64,000 bases of DNA from Xiphydria camelus (lineage: Eukaryota; Arthropoda; Insecta; Hymenoptera; Xiphydriidae). Each line of letters starts with the position of its first letter. Position 1 is the stretch's first letter. Below, piece by piece: positions 20,653 to 31,371 of the stretch. Location: the NCBI GenBank assembly GCA_963678675.1, contig OY783195.1, positions 15,996,264 to 16,060,263 of the forward strand. The letters are read 5' to 3'. The notes beneath the pieces were generated by a model. The model saw only the letters and a list, made by a program, of their open reading frames with translations, had not been told where the DNA came from and did no database searches. A program made the position numbers and the translations under genes.

Positions 20653-23600
20653 CACAGGCACACAAAAAAAAGCTGTTCCCGGAACCAGACCAGTATATCT
20701 TTATGTTTTTGAGGTTGCTGAATCCGAATCCGGTGTCCGTTTGTCTCCATCACGTCACGTTCAAGGTTATTTCAAGGTCAAATCCTGGAAAAATAGTCAA
20801 ATCGATTCAAATTATTACTCCTATATATTTTTGGGGTCGTTGAATCCAAATCCAATGACCGTTTGATCCGACAAGGTCAAATTCAAGGTCATTTCAAGGT
20901 CAAATATATTTATTCTCCCAAAAATGAATTTTTTTTTACTGCAGATTCTAAAAGAACGCGAAATTTTACGTCTAGATATGTATCCAATTTTTTTGATAAC
21001 ATAACCCCTAAGGTCATTTCAAGGTCACTTTATATTATTGTATGGAAGGTCCATATGACAATTGCAAAAATAAGAAAATGTGTCTTCACGAGAATAAACT
21101 ACCACGTCAATATGTTTTCGAGGTCACTGAGTTAGAATCCGAGGTTCGTTTGCCACCAGTATGTCAGGGTCAAGTTCATTTCAAGGTCAAATCCAGCAAA
21201 AATGTTCAAATCTTTTCGCATCATCACTCCGTTATATTTTTGGAGTCGCTGGAACGTGTATTTTGTATTTCACTCTGCTACTTCTTCATCGTTTCGCCTT
21301 CTTTTATAACGTACTCGTTTATTCTTAAAAGATCTGTGCAAGGGATTTCTCTTGCGTTTTTTTCCTTTTTCCGCGCTTTCTCTCTGCAACATCCAACAGA
21401 AATCTGCCATCATGTTTTCATCCCATCTACCCTGAAATCTTCGTTCTACATCTTTAAAATCTTGGTGGAAACGTTCTCCTTGTTCTTCACTGAAATTGCC
21501 AACGTTATCTGGAAATTCGTCCACATGACTGTCCATCATATGTAATTTTAAACTCATGTTACATTCCAATCTCCTGAAATTCTCAACCATGTCAGATATT
21601 ATTTTGTTGTAGGCCGAGCTCTTATGATTGCCTAGAAAATTACTATATACTTTCTTGAAGCTGACCCACGCATTCTTCTTAATAGAGCTCATTTGAGTTA
21701 CGAAGTGATTCTCTAAACATTTTTCTGATCTGAGGTCCATCGAATACTCCCGCGCCTACTTTAGCATCAGATAGACCTGGAAATTGATCTCGTAAGTATT
21801 TGTAAGAATCGCCTTCTCTATTCAAAGCTTTGACGAATTGATTCATGAGTCCTAACTTTATATGTAATGGAGGTATCAATACCTTCTTTGAATCTATCAA
21901 CGGCTGCTGTAAGATATTGTCGGATCCTACAACGAAGGATGTTCTAGGTTCCCAAACCTTTTTCACGTAATGATTTTGTTTATCTCTACTATCCCATTTA
22001 CAAAGATAACACGGTTTTTTTGTATAGCCAGATTGCTGTCCCAGAATCATTGTGAGGATTTTAAAATCTCCGCAAACTTGCCATTTGTGGTCATCATATT
22101 TTATTCCTGCTAATAGAGTTTTCAAACATTCATACGATTCATTCATAACAGTCGAATGCGCAACTGGTATTGGTGCGTATACATTAGTATTGCGGAGTAA
22201 GACTGCTTTGAGACTACGTTTACTAGAATCGATAAAAAGTCTCCATTGATCAGCACTATAAGTATCGGGCTTTAATTCGTCGATTAATCCTTTGACATTA
22301 TTACAATAAACGAGAGACTTATTTGAATTACGAGAGAAAAAGCTCCTACATTTTTTTTCTCTTGTCCTGTAAAACGTTACCTTCGTTTTCTTCTTCAGCA
22401 GATTTCTCTTTTTCAACGTAGAAGCACAGTACTCGGCAACATCTTTCGGCAATCCCATGCTACGAATGAAATCGTTCAGTTCTTCCTGTGAGAACAATTG
22501 AGGCTTTTTATTCTTACAACCCGTTGGAACGTATTCATGAGAATCATCTTCAGTTTCACTTTCTTCATCATTCGTTTGGGCATCTTCGCTGCCACTTTCA
22601 TTTCCGCTCATATATCTCTCATCGTCATTATCAGTTTCATTTTCACTCGTGTAACTTTCATCTTCGCTATCAGTTTCACTCATATAGCTCTTATCTCTAT
22701 TATTATCATCGTACTGTTCATCCTCATTCACACAATCTCTACGCTGATCTATATTTTCTCTTTCAACGTTTGCTTTAATCTCGTCTATTTCCATTCCATC
22801 TGAACTAAAATTCCGTTCGTTTGTATTGTCCTCGTTGGAAATAACAGGTAGTATGACACTCGTAACGTTAGCATACTTTATATGTGATTTATTTTTCATA
22901 TTGTACCCAGTTAGATATGTTTTGCACAGAAATAACAATCTTTTCTAGATTGCGCTTTGGTCCAATGTATTGGTATAAGAAAATTGAGATATTTCTTGTC
23001 TCGAGATTTATCATAACGATGAAACATTGTATTACAAGAAGCACAAATGATGTGTGGTACCCAATCATTACCTTCATCTATCATGTTCAAATCAAAACAA
23101 TCCTTATACATATGTATTCCTTATACGCTCTGAAATACGTTTGCGATTCTTTGATGCTTCATACTTACCACAAACATAGCAAAATGAATCTGGATCCTTA
23201 TTGCATATATGATCCGAACTTGTAGTGATAGACCAGGTTGTAGTGATAGACAGTAGCCAAGTTTTCCACCAATGCAGAGCTGCGGTCGCTTGATGACGAC
23301 GATTGCGGGCCCGCTTGCTTACCCAGGCCAACCGCCGATACTGGGGTTCCTTGTGAGAACCCCTAACACACACACACACACACACATCGTAACACGTGTA
23401 ATCGTAACACATTTCCGTGTGCCTGCCATGACGGCTTGGACGCCTTCATCCAAGGATTTTGCCGGAAAAATAAACAATAAAAAAACCGTTGCCCGCCGTC
23501 ACCGCGTGGCGGTACCCTGGGTGCAGACACACCACACATATTCGCTGTGTCAAATTTATAACGATGAGCTCCAATTCACTTGAATTGAGAGATCACGTGA

Positions 23601-24372
23601 TTGGATTTCAAAATTTATTTTGCGGTACGAGAACAGATTTATTCTCGCTCGGAACTGAGTGAGTTGATGCATGGAAAAAAAACTTGGCAGATCTCCAAAC
23701 AGACCTCCGCGTCTTTTAAACGTCAAGGACGTGTATCGCTCAACAGATTATTCGGTCATGGTCGCCGATCCGCGGTAATGCATTGAAGACACGAGAGAGC
23801 TAGGAAACCGTCATAGGCGACAGCCTTCCGACTGACCGCTCCGTCACGGCCTCTCTTACTACAGACCCGAGCCGGCGCGATCGAAGCTCCGCTATCCTCT
23901 CCACGCGCGACCCGGCGCCCTATGAGTGGAAACACGTCGACCGGCACTCCCATGGAGGGGGTCAGCTTGGACTTTAGATTAGAACATTTTTGCTAGATTT
24001 GACCTTGAAATGACCTTGGGGGTTATGTTATCAACAAAATTGAATACATATCTAGACGTGAAATTTCCCGTTCTTTCAGAATCTGCAGTCAAAAATTCAT
24101 TTTTGGCAGAATAAATACATTTGACCTTGAAATGACCTTGAATTTGACCTTGTCGGATGAAACGGACATCGGATTTGGATTCAGCGACCTCAAAAATATA
24201 TAGGAATAATAATTTGAATCGATTTGACTATTTTTCCAGGATTTGACCTTGAAATAACCTTGAACGTGACGTGATGGAGACAAACGGATACCGGATTCGG
24301 ATTCAGCAACCTCAAAAACATAAAGATATACTGGTCTGGTTCCGGGAACAGCTTTTTTTTTGTGTGCCTGTG
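20653..24372 (-). mobile_element. CACAG...CTGTG DNA transposon copy 1 (3.7 kb)
   Basis: The ends are CACAGGCACAC and GTGTGCCTGTG, part of terminal inverted repeats about 370 bp long (20653-21025 and 23998-24372) that contain repeated TTCAAGGTCA words. The flanks read ATA on the left and TTA on the right, so a 3-bp duplication is not perfect here. The element encodes, on the minus strand, the same uncharacterised protein as the two copies at 42989-44679 and 46881-52349, whose ends also start CACAGCCCAAC. Spacer at 23230-23990 inside it holds a CA run and no identifiable gene. Confidence 0.8.
21270..23222 (-). pseudogene. putative RNase H-like transposase of the CACAG group, frameshifted
   Basis: In order on the minus strand: zinc-type N-terminus (DPDSFCYVCGKY, HIICASCNTMF, then KDCYFC), an acidic serine/glutamate/aspartate linker (22550-22800), FSQEELNDFIRSMGLP, TFYRTREKKC, then DQWRLFIDSSKRSLKAVLL, CGDFKILTMILGQQSGYT, CYLCKWDSRDKQ, PPLHIKLGLMNQFVKALNR, FDGPQIRK and the C-terminal FSEEQGERFHQDFKDVE...GRWDENMMADFCW, ending in a basic tail. 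Breaks: frame changes near 23108, 22925 and 21710. The protein is known to me only as an uncharacterised metazoan family. The order strand-Asp-strand-strand-helix-strand-Asp ... Glu fits an RNase H-like nuclease (inference). Confidence 0.7.
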
Positions 24373-25479
24373 TTATGTATTGATTACCATTCCCTTATAT
24401 CGCCTTATTAGATTTTGTATTCCCATATGGTAATCACTGTTTTATTGGCTTCGCTGTGATAAAACCGATATATGATTTTCTGATTTTGTTTGTTTTCTCT
24501 ATTCAGTGTTTATTCCAGGAAGTTTGCCATGAGCGATATGCCCTAGTATACTCTAAACGCTATTGATTTTTAATTCGAGGGTATTTTAGGATTGGTTTCA
24601 TCGATTTTCAGTTTCTAAAGAGAATCCCTAAATCCTAATCGCCTAGCAGATATAATTATGTAGCAGGGGGTACGAAAGCGGGAAATGTCAAACATTAGCT
24701 AAAATTATAGTGTTCGGAAATGAATGTACCGATTATTATCATTTCAAAAATTAGACGCGTAGTAATAGTCACCAAAAAGCAGAACATTTTAGTTTTAAAT
24801 GTATATATGGAAACACTCAATAATTTTATATAATTTTAACAATTAATTGCTACGATGTTCGACACCTTTTTCATATGCATTCCTTGCCAAGTTTTTACGT
24901 CCCTTTCGCGCTTTGTGGTATCAACGTAAAGCAATTTTCAAAATTTGGAATGTAACAAAATCAAATATTAAGTTTAGTATATACTTTTTCCGCTTTCAAA
25001 AAGTTTGCCCTGAAAGGGTTAAAGCTTAGGGATTTTCTACAGAAAAGGTTGCCGGGTATTGGTAAAATATTAAAACAAATCATACTATGCATCCTTAAGT
25101 CGGCAACTAATAGCGTAGGTATAGTTTAGAGTATACTACACATCGTCCACGCCAGACTTTTTCGAATACACACTGTATACGAGTTAAATTGCAAAAAGCC
25201 CGCCCCTCTACCACTCCATTAAAGGACGGAGCTAGCATAGGATTTCCGTCGCATTTCTCTTGCATTAGAATTTTAGATTCTCGTATTGAGTACAGTATTC
25301 TGTTTTGAGTTGCGCTTCTGAACGCTTGGCACCCAATCTTTAGAGAGTACCGATTGAGTTTGGATTCTAGTAGGAAAGATGCATTGAAGTTGCAATCGCC
25401 CATTTGGCAAAGCGTGCCAAAAGTAAACGTCACAAAATATTTAGGGATTTTCTTCAGAAGTGGTTATAAGATACTCATC
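24373..25479. other. AT-rich region holding a 595-bp MITE
   Basis: TAGTATACTCTAAAC at 24544-24558 recurs in reverse complement at 25124-25138, defining a MITE-like unit of 595 bp with TA at both outer ends. An open frame on the minus strand (25107-25433) matches nothing I know. The rest shows no feature. Confidence 0.5.
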
Positions 25480-26039
25480 ATCATCATAAAGTCACCAGTC
25501 TAAGACTGGTTTGATACCGTTCTCTATATTTTCCTATCCTCCGCTAGTCTTTTCATTTCCCCGTATTTCGAACAACCTACAACCATAATGATTTGCGAAA
25601 TGTAGTCTAACCGCGGCTTACCTACACCTCTTTTTTCCCATTTATGCTTCTAAGATGTCTCTTAGCAATCCCTCCAGTCTTAATATAATGGCCTATTAGC
25701 TGATCTCTTCTTTTCGTTATATTTTTCCAGAGTCGTTAGTTTTCCGCTACTTTTTTCAAGATTTCTTCTTTTGTGAATTTCTCGATCCATTTTACTTTTA
25801 GCATTTTCCGGTAGCACCACATTTTGAAGCTTTTTAATTTTTTCTTTTCCACCGTTCCTATCGTCCAAGATTCGCACCCGTATAAAGCTGTACTCCACAC
25901 GTATGTTTTTAGTAATTTTTTCCTATTCTCTAGGCTGACATTTTTTTAGCATAGTAGCTTCTTTTTTGATTAACCTTCGAGTACACGCGCCCTCATTTGT
26001 AACACGATTACACGCGCCGGACTGTGAGCCCGCAACTTG

Positions 26040-26375
26040 AAAAGCACTTGAAAGGTTCCTTAAAAATTGATCGAATCTGGATAAAATTGAGTACTCGGCG
26101 GTTTTTGGGGTCGTTGATTACGAATCCAAAGTCAAAATATCGAAAAAAAATATGGCGGATCCAATATGATGGAAAGGTTCCTCAAAAATTGATCGAATCT
26201 AGGTGAAGTTGAATACTCGGGGGTTTTTGGGGTTGCTGATTACAAATCCAAAGTCAAAATTCCGAAAGACGATATGGCGGATCCAATAAGGCGGAAAGGT
26301 TCCTCAAAAATTGATCAAATCTGGGTGAAATTGAGTACTCAGGGATTTTCGGTGTCGCTGATTATGAATCCTGCG
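26040..26375 (+). repeat. about 122-bp tandem repeat, roughly 3 copies
   Basis: GAAAGGTTCCTYAAAAATTG starts units at about 26049, 26170 and 26292. Each unit also contains a GAATCCAAAGTCAAAAT word and ATGGCGGATCCAAT. The block is inside the TTAA element and may be a subterminal transposase-binding region. Confidence 0.8.
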
Positions 26376-26640
26376 CTGATTGGCTGGATAGGGATGACGT
26401 GAGCTAACGCGATGCGCCCTGATTGGCTAGGAGAGAATGACATTAGAACAAGGGATGACTGTTCCTCGGGATTTACGACCCCGAGGAGATCTGATAAATT
26501 CATCGCGCGGTGACCGAACAGTAGCGTTGAGTAAATTCCGTGTTCCGGATCTAGCGGGTAGGGGTACCGTTGCTCGTCCATGATTATAAGTTTAAAGTTA
26601 CTTCTAAGAGACATCAAATGTTTCTTAGCGTTAATATACT
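26376..26640. other. segment with CCAAT-like direct repeats, shared with 45.3-45.5 kb
   Basis: GCTGATTGGCTGGATAGG and CCTGATTGGCTAGGAGAGA are tandem relatives. A similar string (CGATTGGTTAGGAGACAGAG) is found at about 45395. An open frame on the minus strand (26339-26617) is probably spurious. It may be promoter-like sequence of the TTAA element, but this is a guess. Confidence 0.3.
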
Positions 26641-26714
26641 CTACAGAAAACAGTTAAGTTAATATATTTTTTAAAACCTTGTTTAGACTTTTGACCAAAA
26701 AATCCCTTCCTAGA

Positions 26715-27030
26715 AACCATAGCGCGAACCCGAAAACTCCCGGGTATCCGAATTCAGGGCATTACTCAATTTTATGTCGAAATTTGATCCGCGCATGCGC
26801 CGTATTGTGGCGCCATCTAGGAGTTTTACAATTCTGGCCTCGGATTCGTAATCAGTGACCCCGGAAACCCCCGGGTAGGTACCCGAATTCAGGGCATTAC
26901 TCAATTTTACGTCGAGATTTCATCCGCCCGTGCGCCGTATTGTGACGCCATCTAAGAATTTTGCAATTCTGGCCTCGAATTCGTAATCAGCGACTCCGAA
27001 AACCTCCGAATACCCGAATTCAGGTCAATC
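26715..27030 (+). repeat. about 135-bp tandem repeat, 2-plus copies
   Basis: Units share CCGAATTCAGGGCATTACTC, CGCCGTATTGTG and GCCATCTA, at about 26747, 26882 and a partial third near 27014. The block lies inside the TTAA element. Confidence 0.7.
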
Positions 27031-28460
27031 CGTTAACTTTTCGACTTTTGGCCCGATTTTCGGCGTTTCCGCCGTACTAATTGTAAAGCCAGATTTCGCA
27101 ATAACTCAATGACAAGTGTAGGCTTAGAGTTCACACAGCAGCCAGATACACGTCAGCGTACGCTTGAAAGGTAGGGGAGAGTGGGGCAGGTTCGATCACT
27201 ATTTTTAACAAAATTTTTCCGATAAATTGAACAATTGTTTTTATGTATTTGTGGTCAAATGAAAGAATAAACGTCCCTTTACATTATACTTAATCGATAT
27301 ATTATTTCATCATACTTTTCAAAAATAATACCGACATTTACTCTAACGTCTCGTTTGATCGAATTAGTACGTCAGTGGGGCAAGTTCGATCAGGCAGTGG
27401 GGCAAGTTCGATCAATGTACAAACAAAATTTGCAGTGCTTAGATTGGTTGAAAATATTACTTGTAGTATTCCTTTAATGATATTTGGATGAGGATAAAGT
27501 ATTCCAATAATTCTTTATTCTATAATTGGACTCAGTTACACACGTTTTTACAGTTAAATGAACATAGTTTAAACAAATCATTTGATTAAATTATAATAAG
27601 GTAAAATATCATGATGCCTGCATGTTTCCCATTACTTTTTTGATTGTTCATGTTTTTTAGATACAAGCATATTTTTCCCAGGTTCTTCTTAAAATTTTTC
27701 TCCTTTTGCTTTTTTTCGATCAATTTCCTCACTGGACTATCTGTAGCAATGATGCTTTTACCGCGTTGTCTTTTTTGTGTGGTTTTTCTTGGTTTCGCTT
27801 TTGAAAATCCTCTGATTTCTTCTGGAGACTTTCCTACCAAGAATGGACGAATTCGGCGTATCAGTGGAATGTCATCGAGATAAATTTGGCGCACTGATGA
27901 AGTAGAATCAACGCTTTTTGTAGATGAATTACGCAAGTTTTCGAGTAAATCAGTATTGGTAGTTTCATCCGGTCTATTTCTTCTTTCTTGTGCTGAGTTT
28001 TGTTTATTATTATTGACGTCATCGCTCGCAGGCATAGGTCTGTTTGTGAATTCACTGCTGAGAAAATCGGATTCAGAAAACTTCCGCGGAGCATACGGAA
28101 AAATTCCAGTACTAGCGAATCCAGATTTGATATTGGCTGGTGTCATTGCGGCATCATGAGCTAAATGTACACATTCTGCAATTTCGTAGATCGTAAGCGG
28201 CTGCTTGGTGATAGCAATCATCTTATTCAAAGCTTTGTTGTAGGCAGTTTTGAATGGCGAAAAACAAGTCTTGTCCAATGGCTGTATCTCGTGAGACGTG
28301 TGAGGCGGCAAGGTCAAAATAGTAACTCCATTTTCTTTGGATAAATCCAGAACTCCTAGTGACAAATGGCTTTCATGATTGTCGTAAATGCACAATTGTG
28401 GATTAGTAATGGATGCGCCTGAATATTTAATAAAATGCTTCATAACTTCGATGAACAATT

Positions 28461-29474
28461 GGACCCAGTTTTGCAGAAAGCGACCAACCCACATTATAGC
28501 AAAATTTCGGATAATGTTATTTTTCGTTAGCTTTTAACCCATTCTTTATTATGCATAAAACGACCAACTGATATTCTAGTGTTCTGAATGTCAAACATGT
28601 ATTAGAGAAAAAATATCTATTTCAAAATCACAAATCATTTTCCTGCAGAAACAATCCAAACCACTTGGACACCACATAAAATGCTCTATAATCTACTGGT
28701 GTATTGCAAAATGCATCCAAGCCACATGGTCAGCAGTCGCTATTCGTTTATTCTACGATGAAGTGGGTTGGATTCATACTGCAAATCTGAAATTCGCAAT
28801 AAACTGGCTAAACATTAGATCTGTAAAAATAGAAAAAAATAAACCTTTTTCGTTATTTATTCAACAAAACACTTTTGAGGGTCCCTTCGAGGAAGTCAAC
28901 ATAAAAAAATTAAGAAGAGGAAGGCAAAATGCGAATCACAGCGATATATTTCTAGATTTGGTCCACTTGTGGCCCCAAGGAAAAGCAATAGCTGAACCAA
29001 AACTTGCCAATTTGCGTGAAATGTATCATCTTATACCATCTGACTGTCTAAATTTTTACCAGAAACTGAAAGGAGGTGCTAATATTGAAGAAGATATTGA
29101 TGGCTTTAACACCGAAAATCTCGACTTCGCCATCGAAGAGAATAATTAAAATGTTGCATTAACTTCTAATATTACAATAAATACTGCAATATTTACTTGT
29201 TTTTACTCTTCTTTTTTTTATGAAGCACCTACCTAACTTAATTTTCTGTTTTGCAGAAAGCATCCAAGCCTCAAAAAAATTAATGCTAAATGAAAAAAAG
29301 AGAAATATCGGAAAAAAGTTGTTTATTTAGAACAGTTCAACAAAAACTAGTGTTCGATTGTTGCGCGTTATCAACATCTTAACTAAAACAATTTATATTT
29401 TCTAAAAATGTATTTTCTAATTTCATGTAAAACACACCTGGTGTGGGTTGGATGTTTTTTGCATAACTGGGTCC
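28461..29474 (+). mobile_element. 1014-bp element with AATT duplication and iterated subterminal sites
   Basis: AATT at 28457-28460 and 29475-29478 flank ends GGACCCAGTTTTGCAGAAAG and its imperfect complement, an inverted repeat of about 35 bp. Inside the transposase gene it can be removed to restore the frame exactly. A word of the form TGCANAAANCRWCCAANCC recurs about six times (28472, 28552, 28643, 28704, 29252 and the inverted right end near 29440). A plus-strand coding frame lies inside. I do not recognise the superfamily. Confidence 0.8.
28580..29149 (+). CDS. uncharacterised ORF inside the 1-kb element
   Basis: A frame is open from a stop at 28577 to the stop at 29149. It has no ATG early on; the part I find protein-like starts near KCIQATWSAVAIRLFYDEVG and includes IQQNTFEGPFEEVN, HSDIFLDLVHLWPQGKAI, LREMYHLIPSDCLNFYQKLK and an acidic end. 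TTTCCTGCAG|AAAC near 28650 would make a good 3' splice site, and AATAAA follows at about 29175, so it may be a terminal exon. The LWPQGKAI ... IP-CL-FY-KL arrangement reminds me of the C-terminal ends of other transposon-borne insect ORFs, but I cannot name a family. Confidence 0.45.
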   Translation, partial: CSECQTCIREKISISKSQIIFLQKQSKPLGHHIKCSIIYWCIAKCIQATWSAVAIRLFYDEVGWIHTANLKFAINWLNIRSVKIEKNKPFSLFIQQNTFEGPFEEVNIKKLRRGRQNANHSDIFLDLVHLWPQGKAIAEPKLANLREMYHLIPSDCLNFYQKLKGGANIEEDIDGFNTENLDFAIEENN

Positions 29475-30391
29475 AATTCAGCAGTCATCCAACCTGTTTT
29501 CTGCGCGAGTCCAAGTGTATTAGGTACGCAGTTTTCGAGCATTTTAGGAAGAAAATTGACTCGAGGAAATACCATTGCAGGAGGTAAAAAACCACCTGCA
29601 GCGTTTACGAAGCAACATGTAGTTACAAGGACACCTCTTTCTCCACTCGTTCCTTGAGAAACTTGTTTTGTGTTTCTGGCTGCAACGACGTTTGGGGTCT
29701 TGGTGGGAATATTCGTTGTTGAAGTTTCGTCTAAATTCCACCCTCTCAATGGATCGGAAAAGCGTGGTTCTCTTTTGTAAACAAGCTCCAAACTGTCGTA
29801 AAAAACTTTGACATTGTGGGGGTTGAATGAAGTCGCCCGAGACAAACTGCAATTTTCTGGTTTTCGAAGACTGACTCGTGGATTTCTCTTCAAGAATCCA
29901 ATGAACCAATCCTTTCCTGACATTTTATTTTCCTGCCAAGAGTGTGGTATCTTCAAGTCGTTTTGTACAGCAAGGTCAAAAGCAAGTTTTCGGCAATCGA
30001 CGCTGCTTAAGCCGAAGCACATTTGCGAGCAATGAATTAGATAATCACAAATATCTTTCTCTTGTTCATCCGAAAAAACTTTTTTTCATTTATATCCTGC
30101 TTGCAATGTCGTTTCCTGTCCTTTTTTGATTTTCTTAGCGTAGGCGTGCAAAGTTGCGTAAGGAATTCCTTGAATTTTACTTGCCTGTCGAATGCTATAT
30201 CCCTGTTCATAATGAAGACGCAAAGCTGCTTTCATGGTTTCAACGCTCGTTGAAGCACGATTAGTTTTTCTCCTGTAAGTCCGTACCATACTGAAAGTCT
30301 GTAAATGAAATTAAATAATTGTCGAAAATTGCTTAATTTGTTACAAACTTTTTAAAAATATTTTAGGTTGAAAATGAAATAAGATAGCTGA

Positions 30392-31107
30392 TGTAACGTC
30401 CTAACGTAGCCGTTTTCATGGAATAAAATGCAGCGACGAATAAAGCGATAGGATAAGAGGATAATCAAATAGCGACGAGCAAGGCCGCTGCGAAGACCGG
30501 AACGCCGACTCCGCATCGAGCCAAAACTGCACCGCGAGTAACACGAATCCTCGCACAAGGCGAAGGCGCGAAAACCTACACGTGCCACCTGCGTAGCATT
30601 AAAGGAAATGCACCAGCGAAAAACAAGACGCCAAGAGACCATCGATGAGCCGCTGACAGGAAGAAGCTCCATGATTCAACGCATTCCTTCTCCTTCCCCT
30701 TTTCAACATCAGGAAGGATCCCCACCCGAAACGAAGTCTAACGGCTTATATAAGGAGAATCCTGGACACCGAAGAAGCTTTTGGTCTTTTGTCTTTTTCC
30801 TCGAGTAACGCGTGTTCCGTTCTAAATAAAGAAGTTCCGAGACTGTGATTTGTGGAAACCTCCATTTCTATCCCTGTCGTGCTACCTACCAAGGAGAGAG
30901 CGCACCCCTTTCGATCCACCCCTCGGAGCAAGGATCCCACGGCCGACAGGAGGAGGAAGAGAGAGAGAGAGAGATCGAAGGACAAAGAAAGGTTAGTAGG
31001 AACAGAATATTCTTTTGCGATATAAAATGTCCTGAGTGTATCGATGATCCCTATTGTTTTCCCCGAATTGATAGTTAGTAGTAAATCTAGTTGTCCATGA
31101 CGTGACA
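30392..31107 (+). repeat. 5' LTR
   Basis: The LTR carries TATATAA at 30747-30753, AATAAA at 30825-30830 and a purine-rich GA stretch near 30950-30975, consistent with U3, R and U5. A GTTAGT at about 30990 could serve as a splice donor. Confidence 0.95.
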
Positions 31108-31116
31108 ACGCCTTTT

Positions 31117-31132
31117 TGGTGCATCGGCCGAG
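31117..31132 (+). promoter_or_regulatory. primer-binding site for tRNA-Gly
   Basis: TGGTGCATCGGCCGAG is complementary to the 3' end of animal tRNA-Gly(GCC) (…CCCGGCCGATGCACCA) except near its last bases. It starts 9 nt after the LTR, a slightly long spacing. Priming by tRNA-Gly is inferred from the match. Confidence 0.7.
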
Positions 31133-31148
31133 TCTGGTCAGAAAGATC

Positions 31149-31226
31149 GCGGGTTCGACTCCCGCTATACGGAAGGTTCCGATCGTTTGCTCGCGTAGAG
31201 TGTTGGATATTAGGTTCGATTCCTAA
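31149..31226 (+). other. two tRNA T-arm-like hairpins in the Gypsy leader
   Basis: GCGGGTTCGACTCCCGC (31149-31165) and TTAGGTTCGATTCCTAA (31210-31226) are both perfect 5-bp stems around the 7-base loops TTCGACT and TTCGATT, the geometry of a tRNA T arm, and both match the Pol III B-box word GGTTCGANTCC. The sequence before the first (GGCCGAGTCTGGTCAGA) resembles a D arm. No complete tRNA can be folded. Confidence 0.55.
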
Positions 31227-31371
31227 AATTTAGCTTGGTGCTATCCGAACTGACCAGCAGAATCTATATACCACTAATTATTAATTGCCTTATTTGAAAA
31301 AAAAGAAAAATCATTACAAATTATAGCAAAATTATATAAAATGATCGATATTAATTACCTACATAAATAAT

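Larger units (their letters stand above)
27586..30289 (-). pseudogene. pogo-type transposase (HTH_psq, CENP-B-like HTH, DDE_1), interrupted
   Basis: From the start at 30289: MVRTYRRKTNRASTSVETM and the Psq-type helix-turn-helix SIRQASKIQGIPYATLHAYA, then a TGA at 30086, then VFSDEQEKDICDYLI, the CENP-B-like segment (GKDWFIGFLKRNPRVSLRKP), the first catalytic motif WNLDETSTTN, GWMTAEL, [insertion 28461-29474], FIEVMKHFIKYSG, second motif CIYDNHESHLS, LPPHTSHEIQPLDK with the third aspartate, and a basic C-terminus (RKTTQKRQRGK). Removing the insertion plus one AATT restores the frame, so the only other lesion is the TGA. This enzyme class cuts and pastes the element at TA. Confidence 0.8.

Noticed and set aside
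22488..22803. Histidine/phenylalanine-rich plus-strand ORFs
   Set aside because: They are the antisense of the acidic linker of the CACAG copy 1 protein.
23756..23953. GC-rich ORF in the interior of CACAG copy 1
   Set aside because: No recognised domain and no agreement with the family protein; probably chance.
30352..31108. Minus-strand ORFs in both Gypsy LTRs, identical at 30.4 and 38.7 kb
   Set aside because: They are LTR sequence read antisense; identity between them only reflects LTR identity.
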